64,000 nucleotides of DNA from Pseudomonas sp. UYIF39. GTDB lineage: Bacteria; Pseudomonadota; Gammaproteobacteria; Pseudomonadales; Pseudomonadaceae. Location: the NCBI RefSeq assembly GCF_029963765.1, contig NZ_JALBYU010000007.1:1-64000 (forward strand), written 5' to 3'. The notes below the pieces were generated by a model. That model had not been told where the DNA came from, did no database searches, and saw nothing but the letters and a program-made list of their open reading frames with translations. Each line of letters begins with the position of its first letter. Positions within the stretch are counted from its first letter, which is position 1. Of the stretch, positions 9,589 through 19,135 are shown piece by piece. A program made the translations under genes and the position numbers.

Positions 9589-9679
9589 GTAGGAGCGAGG
9601 CTTGCCCGCGAAGGCGGTGTGTCAGTTGACAACGAGGTGCCTGACACGCCGCCTTCGCGGGCAAGCCTCGCTCCTACAG
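9589..9679. repeat. long near-perfect REP palindrome
   Basis: Arms of about 37 bp with a single mismatch (left begins GTAGGAGCGAGGCTTGCC, right ends in its complement at 9679) enclose a loop of about 14 bp. It sits between the aldehyde dehydrogenase gene and the MFS gene of the same operon and would form a very stable mRNA hairpin, likely lowering expression of the transporter or protecting upstream mRNA. Confidence 0.85.
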
Positions 9680-9687
9680 GGGCAGCC

Positions 9688-11121
9688 TTAGAGGCCGCCC
9701 ATCAACAGGTATTTGATTTCCAGGTAGTCCTCCAGACCGTACTTGGAACCTTCACGGCCAAGGCCCGATTCCTTGATGCCGCCAAACGGCGCAACTTCCG
9801 TGGAGATGATCCCTTCGTTGATCCCGACCATGCCGGCTTCCAGGCCTTCGGCCATGCGCCAGACGCGGCCGATGTCGCGGCTGTAGAAGTACGCCGACAG
9901 CCCGTACGGCGTGTCGTTGGCCCGTCGCAGCACCTCGGCCTCGTCCTTGAAGCGGAAGCACGCAGCCACCGGACCGAACGTTTCGTCCTGGGCGATCAGC
10001 ATCTCGCTGTTGGCTTCGGTGAGGATGGTCGGCTCATAAAAAGTGCCGCCCAGTGCGTGACGGCGACCGCCGCATAGCAACTGGGCGCCTTTCTCCAGCG
10101 CATCACCCACATGCAACTCAACCTTGGCCAGCGCCGCCGCGTTGATCAGCGGACCTTGCTCGGTTTCACCCTCCAGCGCACTGCCCACGCGCATGGCGGC
10201 GACCGCCTCGGCGAGCTTGCCGGTGAAGGCTTCGTAGACGCCGTCCTGAATGAAGAAGCGGTTCACGCAGACGCAGGTCTGCCCGGTGTTACGGAATTTC
10301 GAGGCCATGGCGCCTTTGACAGCGGCGTCCAGATCGGCATCGTCGAAGACAATGAACGGCGCGTTGCCGCCCAGTTCCAGCGAGACTTTTTTCAATGTAT
10401 CGGCGGCCTGACGCATCAGCAATTTGCCAGTGCGGGTGGAACCGGTGAACGAGAGTTTGCGCACGATGCCGGAAGCTTGCAGCGCACCACCGATGGCCAC
10501 GGCGTCGCCGGAAACGACGTTGAACACACCAGCCGGAATGCCTGCCTGTTCAGCCAGCACCGCCAGGGCGTAGGCCGACAACGGCGTCTCTTCCGACGGT
10601 TTGAGAATCATCGTGCAACCCGCCGCCAGTGCCGGGCCAACCTTGCGGGTGACCATGGCCAGCGGGAAGTTCCACGGGGTGATCGCAGCGACCACACCGA
10701 TGGCTTCCTTGACCACGATGATCCGCGCATCGGCCTTGTGGCTTGGAATCACGTCGCCGTAAGCGCGTTTGGCTTCTTCAGCGAACCACTCCAGAAAGCT
10801 CGCGGCATAGACCACTTCACCCATGGCTTCGGCCAGCGGTTTGCCTTGTTCGCGGCTGAGCAGGGTCGCCAGATCCTTCTGGTTGCTCAGCATCAATTCG
10901 CTCCAGCGCTTGAGCTTCTGGCTGCGTTCCTTGGCGGTCAATTTGCGCCAGGCTGGCAAAGCACGGTTAGCGGCGTCGATGGCTCGGTTGGTTTCTTCAG
11001 CACCTGCCTTTTGCACGTCGGTAATCAACTCGCCATTGGCCGGGTTGAACACCGAGTAGGTCGGACCACCGGATGACCATTGGCCGTCGATGAAGTTGCC
11101 GTTGCGGATCAGCGCGCTCAT
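9688..11121 (-). CDS. NAD(P)-dependent aldehyde dehydrogenase (succinate-semialdehyde dehydrogenase type)
   Basis: A 477-aa member of the ALDH superfamily, closest in look to GabD-type enzymes. It has the ITPWNFPLAMVTRK cofactor motif, the catalytic Glu region SLELGGNAP, the catalytic Cys in FRNTGQTCVCVN, and the C-terminal PFGGIKESGLGREG. It oxidises an aldehyde to an acid in the cytoplasm. Its start overlaps the stop of the aldo/keto reductase gene by 4 bp, so the two are coupled. The operon context suggests oxidation of a semialdehyde released from a sugar-like or aromatic substrate rather than a dedicated GABA pathway. Confidence 0.88.
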   Translation of the reverse strand: MSALIRNGNFIDGQWSSGGPTYSVFNPANGELITDVQKAGAEETNRAIDAANRALPAWRKLTAKERSQKLKRWSELMLSNQKDLATLLSREQGKPLAEAMGEVVYAASFLEWFAEEAKRAYGDVIPSHKADARIIVVKEAIGVVAAITPWNFPLAMVTRKVGPALAAGCTMILKPSEETPLSAYALAVLAEQAGIPAGVFNVVSGDAVAIGGALQASGIVRKLSFTGSTRTGKLLMRQAADTLKKVSLELGGNAPFIVFDDADLDAAVKGAMASKFRNTGQTCVCVNRFFIQDGVYEAFTGKLAEAVAAMRVGSALEGETEQGPLINAAALAKVELHVGDALEKGAQLLCGGRRHALGGTFYEPTILTEANSEMLIAQDETFGPVAACFRFKDEAEVLRRANDTPYGLSAYFYSRDIGRVWRMAEGLEAGMVGINEGIISTEVAPFGGIKESGLGREGSKYGLEDYLEIKYLLMGGL

Positions 11122-12152
11122 GCCACAGCCTCAGTCAGGTTGAAGCGTTCCAGACCCGGACGGGCCGAACGCAAGATACGTTTACCGGCGGTGTAATCGT
11201 TGATCACGTCGCACGGGGTGTAATTGCGTTCCAGTTCGTACAGCTCATCGGCATCAAGTTTGGTCTCCAGCGCGGCCAAGGCACTGTCGAACTGTTCTGT
11301 GGTGTCGGCGCCCACGAGCATGCAATCCACGCCCGGATGATTGGCGACCCAGGCCTGCGCGATCTGTGCGTTGGACACGCCGCGAGCACGGGCCACACGT
11401 TGCACCGAATGAGCGATCTCGAACGACGCTTCGTCGCTGTACATCTGCTGAGTGAAAAAGTCGGTCTGGTTGCGAGTCGACTGCACATCACCGGTCAACA
11501 ACCCACGAGCCAACGGGCTGAACACCGACACGCCCAAACCCTGATCACGGCAGAACGGGATCATCTCGCGTTCTTCTTCGCGGTAGGCGCAGTTCAGTTG
11601 CAGCTGCATGTTGATCGGCTTGACCCAGCCATTGCGCTCGCAGGCCATGAGGATTTTCGCCAGTTGCCCGGTGAGCATTGTCGAAACGCCGATGTATCGC
11701 GCCTTGCCGGAACGCACGATGTCGTTCATGGCGCTCATGGTTTCTTCGACCGGGGTATTCACGTCGAAGTAATGCAGCATGAACACATCGACGTAATCCG
11801 TGTTCAGACGCTTCAGCGACGCATCGATGCTGTCCATGATGTGCTTGCGCGAATGACCGCTGGCGTTGATCCCGGTGCGAGTGCCGTAACCGACCTTGGT
11901 GGTGATCACCAGGTCTTCGCGACGGGCCAGGCGCTTGACGATGCGGCCCACCACTTCCTCGCCGACACCGGCGGAGTAGAAGTCCGCGAGGTCGATGAAA
12001 TTCACACCGTTGTCCAGCGCATGCGCGACGATTGGCTCGCTTTTCTTCTCATCGAAGATCCACGGTTTCCAGTCCGGGGTGCCCATGTTCATGGTGCCCA
12101 GGCACAGGCGGGAGACTTGCAGGCCGGAGTTGCCCAAACGAATGTATTGCAT
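11118..12152 (-). CDS. aldo/keto reductase
   Basis: Cytoplasmic NADPH-dependent oxidoreductase of 344 aa, AKR family (Tas/YghZ-like). Catalytic elements are visible: Asp and Tyr in DNGVNFIDLADFYSAG, Lys in VITTKVGYG, and His in VDVFMLHYFD. The start is the ATG at 12152 (MQYIRLGNSGLQVSRL). A longer frame from 12209 would overlap the Fae homologue and is not needed. It lies 10 bp after the Fae homologue and is coupled to the aldehyde dehydrogenase, so the two probably act in successive steps. Confidence 0.88.
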   Translation of the reverse strand: MQYIRLGNSGLQVSRLCLGTMNMGTPDWKPWIFDEKKSEPIVAHALDNGVNFIDLADFYSAGVGEEVVGRIVKRLARREDLVITTKVGYGTRTGINASGHSRKHIMDSIDASLKRLNTDYVDVFMLHYFDVNTPVEETMSAMNDIVRSGKARYIGVSTMLTGQLAKILMACERNGWVKPINMQLQLNCAYREEEREMIPFCRDQGLGVSVFSPLARGLLTGDVQSTRNQTDFFTQQMYSDEASFEIAHSVQRVARARGVSNAQIAQAWVANHPGVDCMLVGADTTEQFDSALAALETKLDADELYELERNYTPCDVINDYTAGKRILRSARPGLERFNLTEAVA

Positions 12153-12162
12153 GGCGCGGACC

Positions 12163-12675
12163 TCAGGCTTTTGGGGTGTAGAAAGGGTTGCTGATGTGAT
12201 TGACCACATCCGCCAGTTGCGCCGTTTCCGGCTTGCCCGTCAGCGCCGCACGAATCGCCGTGCGGCAGGCGTTGTAGTTGTTCAGGTAGACCGCATCCAG
12301 GTCATCGCAGGCCGGGTTGACCCAGTTCGCGGTCACGATGGCCCACTCGTCTTCGGCTTCCGGCGGCAAGGTGCCGTCCAGCAATGCTTCAAGCACAGCC
12401 TTGGCGATCCCGGCCTGCGACGCGCCCCACGTGGCGTTGCCGTGCAGGTCACTGCTGATCGCGGCTTTGTTGACGTAAAGGGTCATCGGCTTGACCGGGA
12501 TGTTCGGCTGGGCGATTACCATGAACGGGCAATGCCCTTGGCTCGGCGATGCCAGGCTATTGGCAAACGCCTGCCCTGCCGGGCCGTTGCGCGGACCGAT
12601 CAGAATGTTGATGTGCGCGGCATTCACGCCTGGGCCTTCGAAGCCTTCACCGATGTACAGGTCGAGTTCTTTCAT
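12163..12675 (-). CDS. formaldehyde-activating enzyme (Fae) family protein
   Basis: A 170-aa protein that aligns with methylotroph Fae from memory: EGFEGPGVNAAHINILIGP matches the N-terminal strand with the catalytic His (here His21), VNKAAI matches the conserved Lys segment, and ASQAGIAKAV matches the Gln-containing helix. Fae condenses formaldehyde with tetrahydromethanopterin. Pseudomonas is not known to make that cofactor, so the homologue may use another carrier or have another reaction. It is the first gene of a minus-strand operon with an aldo/keto reductase, an aldehyde dehydrogenase and an MFS transporter. Family assignment is strong; function here is open. Confidence 0.8.
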   Translation of the reverse strand: MKELDLYIGEGFEGPGVNAAHINILIGPRNGPAGQAFANSLASPSQGHCPFMVIAQPNIPVKPMTLYVNKAAISSDLHGNATWGASQAGIAKAVLEALLDGTLPPEAEDEWAIVTANWVNPACDDLDAVYLNNYNACRTAIRAALTGKPETAQLADVVNHISNPFYTPKA

Positions 12676-12876
12676 GAGTCATTACTCTTCAGGGATTTGG
12701 GTTGATCGACGTGCACGCGGACCGTGGAGGTCGCGTCACAAATGTCAGGGGATGAAGAGCGCAGGACGTGGCAGTGGGGATGTGTCATGGGTGCAAACGC
12801 TCTTTTTTGTAGTTGATGAGCTGTGTTTGCGATTTTTTAACACTGGGGGTTTGCGGGGCTGTAACCATTAAAAGTC

Positions 12877-12907
12877 ATGGGGGCATGACTTCAAGTCATA
12901 CCCCCAT
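12877..12907. terminator. inverted repeat, probable terminator of the MXKDX gene
   Basis: A 14-bp stem with one mismatch: ATGGGGGCATGACTT (12877-12891) pairs with a complementary arm ending at 12907. It lies just after the stop of the MXKDX-repeat gene on the minus strand. It lacks a strong T-run, so it is a weak or structural terminator. Between 12676 and 12876 I see no gene. Confidence 0.5.
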
Positions 12908-12922
12908 TTGACGGTGTTCGGA

Positions 12923-13219
12923 TCAGTACGACGGCGCGTCTTTTTTCATGGTGTCCTTGGACATCGCGTCCTTCTTCACGCCGTCCTTGCCCATGGCGTC
13001 CTTGGACATGGTGTCTTTCTTCATCGTGTCCTTGCTCATGGAATCCTTGGACATGGCATCCTTCTTCATCGTGTCCTTTTGCATGGCGTCTTTGGACATC
13101 GAGTCCTTGCTCATACTGTCATTACTCATGCCGTTATTGGTTGTTGCATCGGCCGCAAACACGCTGGCGGCGCCGAATGCCAGGCACATGGATAGTACGG
13201 TGGTCGCTAACTTTTTCAT
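12923..13219 (-). CDS. pentapeptide MXKDX repeat protein
   Basis: A 98-aa secreted protein: signal peptide (MKKLATTVLSMCLAFGAASVFA) followed by about 13 tandem pentapeptides of the form M-S/K-K-D-x, for example MSKDSMSKDAMQKDTMKKDA. It is charged, low-complexity and likely periplasmic. Proteins of this MXKDX type are known as a family without an assigned function. The start is the ATG at 13219, preceded by AAGGAG on the minus strand. It lies 71 bp after the molybdopterin oxidoreductase gene and may be part of the same transcript. The longer frame from 13291 adds no signal and is rejected. Confidence 0.85.
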   Translation of the reverse strand: MKKLATTVLSMCLAFGAASVFAADATTNNGMSNDSMSKDSMSKDAMQKDTMKKDAMSKDSMSKDTMKKDTMSKDAMGKDGVKKDAMSKDTMKKDAPSY

Positions 13220-13290
13220 GATGAAACTCCTTGAAGCACAGGTTGCGAATGAGCGCAGCGAGCGCTGCGCAGTGAAGTGGCCAGGCGCCA

Positions 13291-14072
<782 letters not shown>

Positions 14073-14076
<4 letters not shown>

Positions 14077-14693
14077 AAGACCTCCTTGCGACCGACAATC
14101 ATGGCCCACAACGTTTTGGGAACCAGCGCGACCATCACCAGATGAACCGCGACGAAGGCCACCAACAGCGACATCGCGATGAAGTGCACGTGCCGCGCGC
14201 CTTCGTAACCGCCCAGCAGTTCACGCAACAACGGAAACTGGACGGACTTCCACAACACCAGCCCGGAAATCACCAGCAGTGTGATATCGACCATTACGAA
14301 CAGGTACGCCACCCGTTGCACCTGGTTGTAATGACTCAGATCGGCATGTACCAACCGCCCTTTCAACGCGGCCCACAGGTCATGCAGGACACCTTTGGGC
14401 GAAACCGGGAAAAAGCGCCGTTTCAGACGACCACTGACGAGGTTGATGATCAGGTAGACAAGACCGTTGACGGCCAGAAACCACATTGCCGCGAAATGCC
14501 ATTGCAATGCGCCACCGAGCCATCCGCCCAAAGTGATCGTTTTGGGAAAACTGAAGTCGTAAAGCGGTGAAGCGTTATAGATTCGCCAACCGCTGGTGAC
14601 CATGACCAGCACCGCCAGGGCGTTCAGCCAGTGGGTCAGCCGTAGCCAGCGGGGATGGCTGCTGACGGTGGGTGGAGCAGGTAACTGCGACAT
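14073..14693 (-). CDS. cytochrome b561-type membrane subunit
   Basis: A 206-aa integral membrane protein with four to five hydrophobic helices. Conserved His residues are visible in HPRWLRLTHWLNALAV, LQWHFAAMWF, and HVHFIAMSLLVAFVAVHL, consistent with b-type heme ligation. It matches cytochrome b partners of molybdopterin oxidoreductases. The start at 14693 follows a GGGAG site; an upstream in-frame ATG gives an extension without membrane or signal character. It is translationally coupled to the oxidoreductase and should pass quinol electrons to it. Confidence 0.85.
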
Positions 14694-14796
14694 GATGGGC
14701 TCCCGGCGGTTGATCGTTGGAGCCGAGTATGCGAGCCGACAGATCGCCAAATCCTCACGTAAAGTTAAATTAATTGTGATAACTCCCCCCCATCAC

Positions 14797-14829
14797 CTGT
14801 GGGAGCGAGCTTGCTCCCACAGTTTTTTT
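14797..14829. terminator. palindrome with T-run (terminator or REP-derived)
   Basis: CTGTGGGAGC (14797-14806) pairs with GCTCCCACAG (14813-14822) and is followed by seven T residues on the plus strand. It is a shortened REP core with the shape of a Rho-independent terminator. It lies between the start of the cytochrome b gene and the start of the methyltransferase gene, where it would stop transcription arriving from the left. Confidence 0.6.
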
Positions 14830-14894
14830 GCGTCGTCCGCCCTTGGCTCAATTGTGGTTAAAATGCCGCCCCGACAAATTGCTGGCCCTGCCCG

Positions 14895-15836
14895 ATGAAC
14901 GCTGACGCCCTCTCCACCCTCCACGACCATTTAATGACCGCCCTGGCAACGGCCCCCGCAGAAACCCGTCGGTTGTTCCATGGCCGTGGCCGGTGCTGGC
15001 CGGGGCTGGAGCAATTAACCGTCGACTGGTTGCAGGGCGTGGTGCTGGTGTCGCTGTTCAAGGAACCCGAAGCGTCGCAGCTGGAAGCCTTGAAACAGAA
15101 GCTGATGGACGTCACGCAATCGCCTGCGTGGACGCAATCCGGCGCGCATACTCTCTTGCTGCAACATCGCTACCTGTTGCAAAGCACCACCGAGTGGCTG
15201 TTGGGGGACGCGATCGACGAGATGACGATCACAGAGGGCGGCCTGCATTACCGGGTGGACCTGGGCCGCAAACAGAACACGGGTCTGTTCCTCGACATGC
15301 GTTACGGCCGCGACTGGGTCGGGGCCAATGCCCAGGGCAAGCGCGTGCTGAATCTGTTCGCCTACACCTGCGGATTCTCGGTAGCGGCCATCGAGGGGGG
15401 CGCGACGCACGTGGTCAATCTGGACATGTCCAGCCCGGCCCTGAGCCGTGGTCGCGACAATCACCGGCTCAACGGCCACGACCTGAGCAAGGTGACGTTC
15501 CTCGGTCATGACCTGTTCAAGTCCTGGGGCAAGGTGATCGGCAAGGGCCCTTACGACCTGGTGATCATCGACCCACCGTCCTTTCAGAAAGGCAGTTTTC
15601 TGCTGACCAAGGACTACCAGCGCGTGCTGCGCCGACTGCCGGAATTGCTCAGCCCTCAGGGCACGGTGCTGGCGTGCATGAACGATCCGGCGTTCGGTGC
15701 GGACTTCCTCATCGACGGCGTCACCCGCGAAGCACCGAGCCTGCGTTTCGAGCAACGGCTGGACAATCCGCCGGAGTTTCCCGATGCCGATGTTGAATGC
15801 GGGTTGAAGGCGTTGGTGTTCAGGCTGGAGGATTGA
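14895..15836 (+). CDS. class I SAM-dependent methyltransferase (RlmI/RlmK-like)
   Basis: A 313-aa cytoplasmic methyltransferase. The SAM-binding motif is VLNLFAYTCGFSVAAIEGG, with acidic loop VVNLDMSS and the catalytic motif DLVIIDPPSFQKG. This pattern is typical of the RlmI/YccW rRNA m5C methyltransferase fold, but the protein lacks the N-terminal PUA domain, so the target could be rRNA or another nucleic acid. Its end overlaps the convergent LuxR gene by 17 bp. Confidence 0.85.
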   Translation: MNADALSTLHDHLMTALATAPAETRRLFHGRGRCWPGLEQLTVDWLQGVVLVSLFKEPEASQLEALKQKLMDVTQSPAWTQSGAHTLLLQHRYLLQSTTEWLLGDAIDEMTITEGGLHYRVDLGRKQNTGLFLDMRYGRDWVGANAQGKRVLNLFAYTCGFSVAAIEGGATHVVNLDMSSPALSRGRDNHRLNGHDLSKVTFLGHDLFKSWGKVIGKGPYDLVIIDPPSFQKGSFLLTKDYQRVLRRLPELLSPQGTVLACMNDPAFGADFLIDGVTREAPSLRFEQRLDNPPEFPDADVECGLKALVFRLED

Positions 15837-16596
15837 GCACCAACGCAAACAACTCACCATGCCCATTCACATTGAGCTTGTGATAGAGATTGCGCCGGTG
15901 CACCTTCACCGTCTCCGGGGAAATGCCCATCTGCTGGGCGATGGCCTTGCTTGAAAAGCCCTGAAGAATCAGGCGCGCCGTTTCGATTTCCCGCACTGAC
16001 AGACGCGCGTCGAAGCGATCCAGCAGGGTCGCCAGATCCCCGGCCACCGCCTCGGTTGCCGGTCCTTCGTGCGGCATCAATTGCAGGTGACGACGCATCG
16101 CCGCCAGTACCCAATCACGCACGCAAAGCAGGCGGCCCTGTTCCTCAAGCGTGAATCGCGTCGAGCGTCCCAACGACAAACCGAGCACAGCGCCATCGAT
16201 GTTGACCATGAACTGCAACTCGTCACCGCCCACCACGGTGCGGAAGTAGCTCAGGTAGTACTCGCTCTGCTGGAACTGGTCGGGGGCCACCGATTCGAGG
16301 CTATGCAAGCCGTCGGCGATGCCGGCACAAGCGGCCTGATAAAACGGGTCGAGCAAGTACATGCCAGCGCTGTAGTCCGCCAGTTCTTCTTGCTCGGTAG
16401 CACCGCCCTTTGAGTCGAAGTCGATCAGCAGGCGCGGCACCCGCCCGGCCCGCATTACCGCGACCAACGCGTTGTCCATCGGCACCAGCAGCCGCAGCGT
16501 GTCGACCAGCGCACGCCAGAACCCGTCCTGCCCCAAGGCACCAAATACCCGCGCCAGCCCTTGGTGCACCGGTAACTCTTTCAACAACGCGTCCAC
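15820..16596 (-). CDS. LuxR-family transcriptional regulator
   Basis: A 258-aa regulator with a C-terminal LuxR/GerE helix-turn-helix, seen as LSVREIETARLILQGFSSKAIAQQMGISPETVKVHRRNLYHKL. The N-terminal 170 residues show no receiver Asp pattern and are likely a ligand-sensing domain of unknown specificity. It is divergent from the polyamine-type binding-protein gene at 16708, with a 111-bp shared upstream region, so it is a candidate regulator of that gene and of the peptidase gene further on. Confidence 0.85.
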   Translation of the reverse strand: MDALLKELPVHQGLARVFGALGQDGFWRALVDTLRLLVPMDNALVAVMRAGRVPRLLIDFDSKGGATEQEELADYSAGMYLLDPFYQAACAGIADGLHSLESVAPDQFQQSEYYLSYFRTVVGGDELQFMVNIDGAVLGLSLGRSTRFTLEEQGRLLCVRDWVLAAMRRHLQLMPHEGPATEAVAGDLATLLDRFDARLSVREIETARLILQGFSSKAIAQQMGISPETVKVHRRNLYHKLNVNGHGELFALVLNPPA

Positions 16597-16616
16597 GCCC
16601 TACCCCTTTCGAGTAA

Positions 16617-16644
16617 CCCATGATGGGAATGGGTGAGTCCACTC
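16617..16644. promoter_or_regulatory. paired short palindromes in a divergent promoter region
   Basis: CCCATGATGGG (16617-16627, arms CCCAT/ATGGG) and GAGTCCACTC (16635-16644, arms GAGT/ACTC) lie between the LuxR gene and the binding-protein gene. They could be binding sites for the LuxR regulator. Short palindromes occur by chance, so this is tentative. Confidence 0.25.
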
Positions 16645-16707
16645 CCTGCCGATACGCTGCAAGCACCTGATCATCACCGGCCTGCAACAGGCCAGGAGTG
16701 CCGCATC

Positions 16708-17811
16708 ATGAGTCGTCACCGCTCGTATATCAATCTTGGACTGGGCACCTGTTTGTCGGTCTCGCTATCGGCGGTTGCCGCCGAGGCCCCGACCGTTCAC
16801 GTGTACAACTGGTATGACTACATTGGTCCCACGACCCTGCAGGATTTCAAGCGTGACACCGGTATTGCACCGGTCTACGACACCTTCGACAGTGCAGAAG
16901 TACTGGAGGGCAAATTGCTCACCAGCCGCAGTGGATACGACGTGGTGGTGGCCAGCAACTTCAGCTTGCCGACCCTGATCAAGGCCGGTGCCCTTGCGCC
17001 TCTGCCCCACGCTCAGATGCCTGACTTCAAAAACATGGACGCTGACCTGTTGGCGAAACTGGCCAACAACGATCCAGGCAACCAGTACTCCGTGCCGTAT
17101 CTGTGGGGCACCAATGGCATCGGCTACAACATCGACAAAGTCCGCGCCGCGCTGGGCGACAAGGCGCCGGTGGATTCCTGGGACCTGGTGTTCAACGAAG
17201 AAAACCTGGCCAAACTCGATCAGTGCGGCGTGGCCATGCTCGACTCGCCGGCCGAGATGCTGCCGGTCGCCCTGCACTACCTCGGCCTGCCACCCAACAG
17301 CACCAACCCCGAGGACTACAAAAAGGCCGAAGCACTGCTGCTTAAGCTGCGTCCGCACATCGCCTACTTCAACTCGTCCAAGTTCATCAGCGACCTGGCC
17401 AACGGCAACATCTGCGTGGCGGTGGGTTGGTCCGGCGCGATGCTGGAAGCCAAGAACACTGCCGAGCAGGCGAACAACGGCGTGAAGATCGCCTACAGCC
17501 TGCCGAAAGAAGGCGCGCCGGTGTGGTTCGACACACTGGTGTTGCTCAAGGACGCGCCGCACCCGGAACAGGGTTTGGCCTTTATCGACTACTTGATGCG
17601 CCCTGAAGTCATCGCGCCGGTCAGTGATCACCTCTCCTACCCCAACGGCAACCGCAGCGCGACACCACTGGTGGCCGAAGCGACCCGCAACAATCCTGCC
17701 GTGTATCCGTCGGCTGAAGCCATGGCCACGTTATTCACCCTTCAGCCTCTGCCGCCCGCCACCGAGCGAGTGCGGACGCGGATCTGGAGCAAAGTCAAAA
17801 ACGGTCAGTAA
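16708..17811 (+). CDS. polyamine ABC transporter substrate-binding protein (PotF/SpuD-like)
   Basis: A 367-aa periplasmic binding protein with a signal peptide ending near AVAAEA. The mature start VHVYNWYDYIGP is the hallmark of the PotF/PotD family, and Asp and Trp residues used for polyamine binding are present (for example SWDLVF, YLWGTNGIGYN). It stands alone, without permease or ATPase genes nearby, so it either feeds another transporter or acts as a sensor partner. The ATG at 16708 follows CAGGAG; an in-frame start at 16633 only adds residues ahead of the signal peptide. Confidence 0.88.
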   Translation: MSRHRSYINLGLGTCLSVSLSAVAAEAPTVHVYNWYDYIGPTTLQDFKRDTGIAPVYDTFDSAEVLEGKLLTSRSGYDVVVASNFSLPTLIKAGALAPLPHAQMPDFKNMDADLLAKLANNDPGNQYSVPYLWGTNGIGYNIDKVRAALGDKAPVDSWDLVFNEENLAKLDQCGVAMLDSPAEMLPVALHYLGLPPNSTNPEDYKKAEALLLKLRPHIAYFNSSKFISDLANGNICVAVGWSGAMLEAKNTAEQANNGVKIAYSLPKEGAPVWFDTLVLLKDAPHPEQGLAFIDYLMRPEVIAPVSDHLSYPNGNRSATPLVAEATRNNPAVYPSAEAMATLFTLQPLPPATERVRTRIWSKVKNGQ

Positions 17812-17827
17812 ACCCGATGAGATCTCT

Positions 17828-17966
17828 AGCAGCTGGCGAAGCCTGCGTTCGGCTGCGCAGCAGTCGTAAATCCGGTTAACGCGATCCCCCTGAAGCACCG
17901 CGTACTCAGTTTTTGCGACTGCTTCGCAGCCGAACGCAGCCTCGCAAGCTCGACAGCTGCTACAGG
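17828..17966. repeat. REP inverted pair
   Basis: The arm at 17828-17872 (CTAGCAGCTGGCGAAG onward) is inverted relative to the arm at about 17919-17966, which ends CAGCTGCTACAGG. It belongs to the same family as 8001-8147 and lies between the binding-protein gene and the peptidase gene. Confidence 0.75.
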
Positions 17967-18016
17967 GATTGCGTTAGCCAATAACTTTTTTGAATAAATT
18001 GAAGATGAGAGAAACG

Positions 18017-19135
18017 ATGAAACCACGTGCCCGCGACCTGAACATCCAGTTCGGCCAACTGCATCCCGGCCCGCTTAACGCCATCACCGATGTGCCCGGC
18101 GTACGGGTCGGCCACAGCAATGTGCGAGGACGCACCGCCCACGGCCGCGACATCCTGACCGGTGTCACCGTGATCGAGCCGCGTGCCGGTTCCACCAGCC
18201 TGCAACCGTGCTTTGCCGGCGTCCATGTGCTCAACGGCAACGGCGACGCGACCGGTCTTGAATGGATTCGCGAAGCAGGCCTTTTGACCAGTCCGATCGC
18301 CTTCACCAACACCCACAGCCTGGGTGTGGTGCGCGATGCGCTGGTGGAGTTGGATCGCCAGAACCAGCCCGATGATGGGCGACTCTACTGGAACATGCCG
18401 GTAGTGCTGGAGACCTTTGATGGTCTGCTCAACGACATCAACGGTTTCCACGTAAAGCCTGAACATGTGGCCGAGGCCCTGCGCACGGCGGTGGGTGGCC
18501 CGGTCATCGAAGGCGCCGTCGGCGGTGGCAGCGGCATGATTTGCCACGAATTCAAGGGCGGCATCGGCACCGCATCACGGCGTCTGAGCAGTGCTCAGGG
18601 CGGCTGGACCGTCGGCGCCATCGTCCAGGCCAACCATGGCATCCGCAACGAATTGCGCGTAGACGGTTACCCCGTCGGGCGCTACATGGAACAGGCCGAC
18701 TCGCCGTTCCTCAAGGCGTCCTTGCCGCATCCGGGCATGGGCTCGATTGTCGTCTGCCTGGCCACCGATGCACCGTTGCTGCCACACCAGTGCACTCGCC
18801 TCGCGCAGCGAGCCAGCCTCGGTCTTGCCCGCACCGGCGGCGGCAATGAAGACCACAGCGGTGACATCTTCATCGCTTTCGCCACCGGCAATGACGTGCC
18901 ACCCGCCGCTTATGAAAGCAAGAAGGCGCCGACAACCGACAACCTGAGCATGGTCAACAACGACCACATCAGCGAGTTGTTCCTGGCCGCCACCGAAGCC
19001 GTAGAAGAAGCGATCATCAATGCCCTGCTGGCCTGCGACACCGCCGAAGGCAATGGCCATGCGGTGCCGGGACTGGATGCCGGGACGCTGCTCAACGCCT
19101 TGCGTCGGGCGGGCTGGCCGGGTCAACAGGGCTAA
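18017..19135 (+). CDS. P1-family (S58) peptidase, DmpA/BapA-like
   Basis: A 372-aa enzyme of the L-aminopeptidase/D-esterase and beta-peptidyl aminopeptidase family. These are Ntn-type hydrolases that cut themselves before a nucleophilic Ser; here the expected Gly-Ser is in PGMGSIVVCLATDAPL, with Ser at residue 243. ITDVPGVRVGHSNV at the N terminus and HSGDIFIAFATGN near the end are also family marks. Starts at 17990 and 18005 are possible; 18017 was chosen for the conserved MKPRARDLNI start. It may release amino acids or cleave unusual peptides. Its end overlaps the convergent oxidoreductase gene by 44 bp. Confidence 0.87.
   Translation: MKPRARDLNIQFGQLHPGPLNAITDVPGVRVGHSNVRGRTAHGRDILTGVTVIEPRAGSTSLQPCFAGVHVLNGNGDATGLEWIREAGLLTSPIAFTNTHSLGVVRDALVELDRQNQPDDGRLYWNMPVVLETFDGLLNDINGFHVKPEHVAEALRTAVGGPVIEGAVGGGSGMICHEFKGGIGTASRRLSSAQGGWTVGAIVQANHGIRNELRVDGYPVGRYMEQADSPFLKASLPHPGMGSIVVCLATDAPLLPHQCTRLAQRASLGLARTGGGNEDHSGDIFIAFATGNDVPPAAYESKKAPTTDNLSMVNNDHISELFLAATEAVEEAIINALLACDTAEGNGHAVPGLDAGTLLNALRRAGWPGQQG

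Noticed and set aside
12930..13130. 15-bp tandem repeats that could be a satellite or CRISPR-like array
   Set aside because: They are in frame with a signal peptide and encode MXKDX pentapeptides, with no variable spacers.
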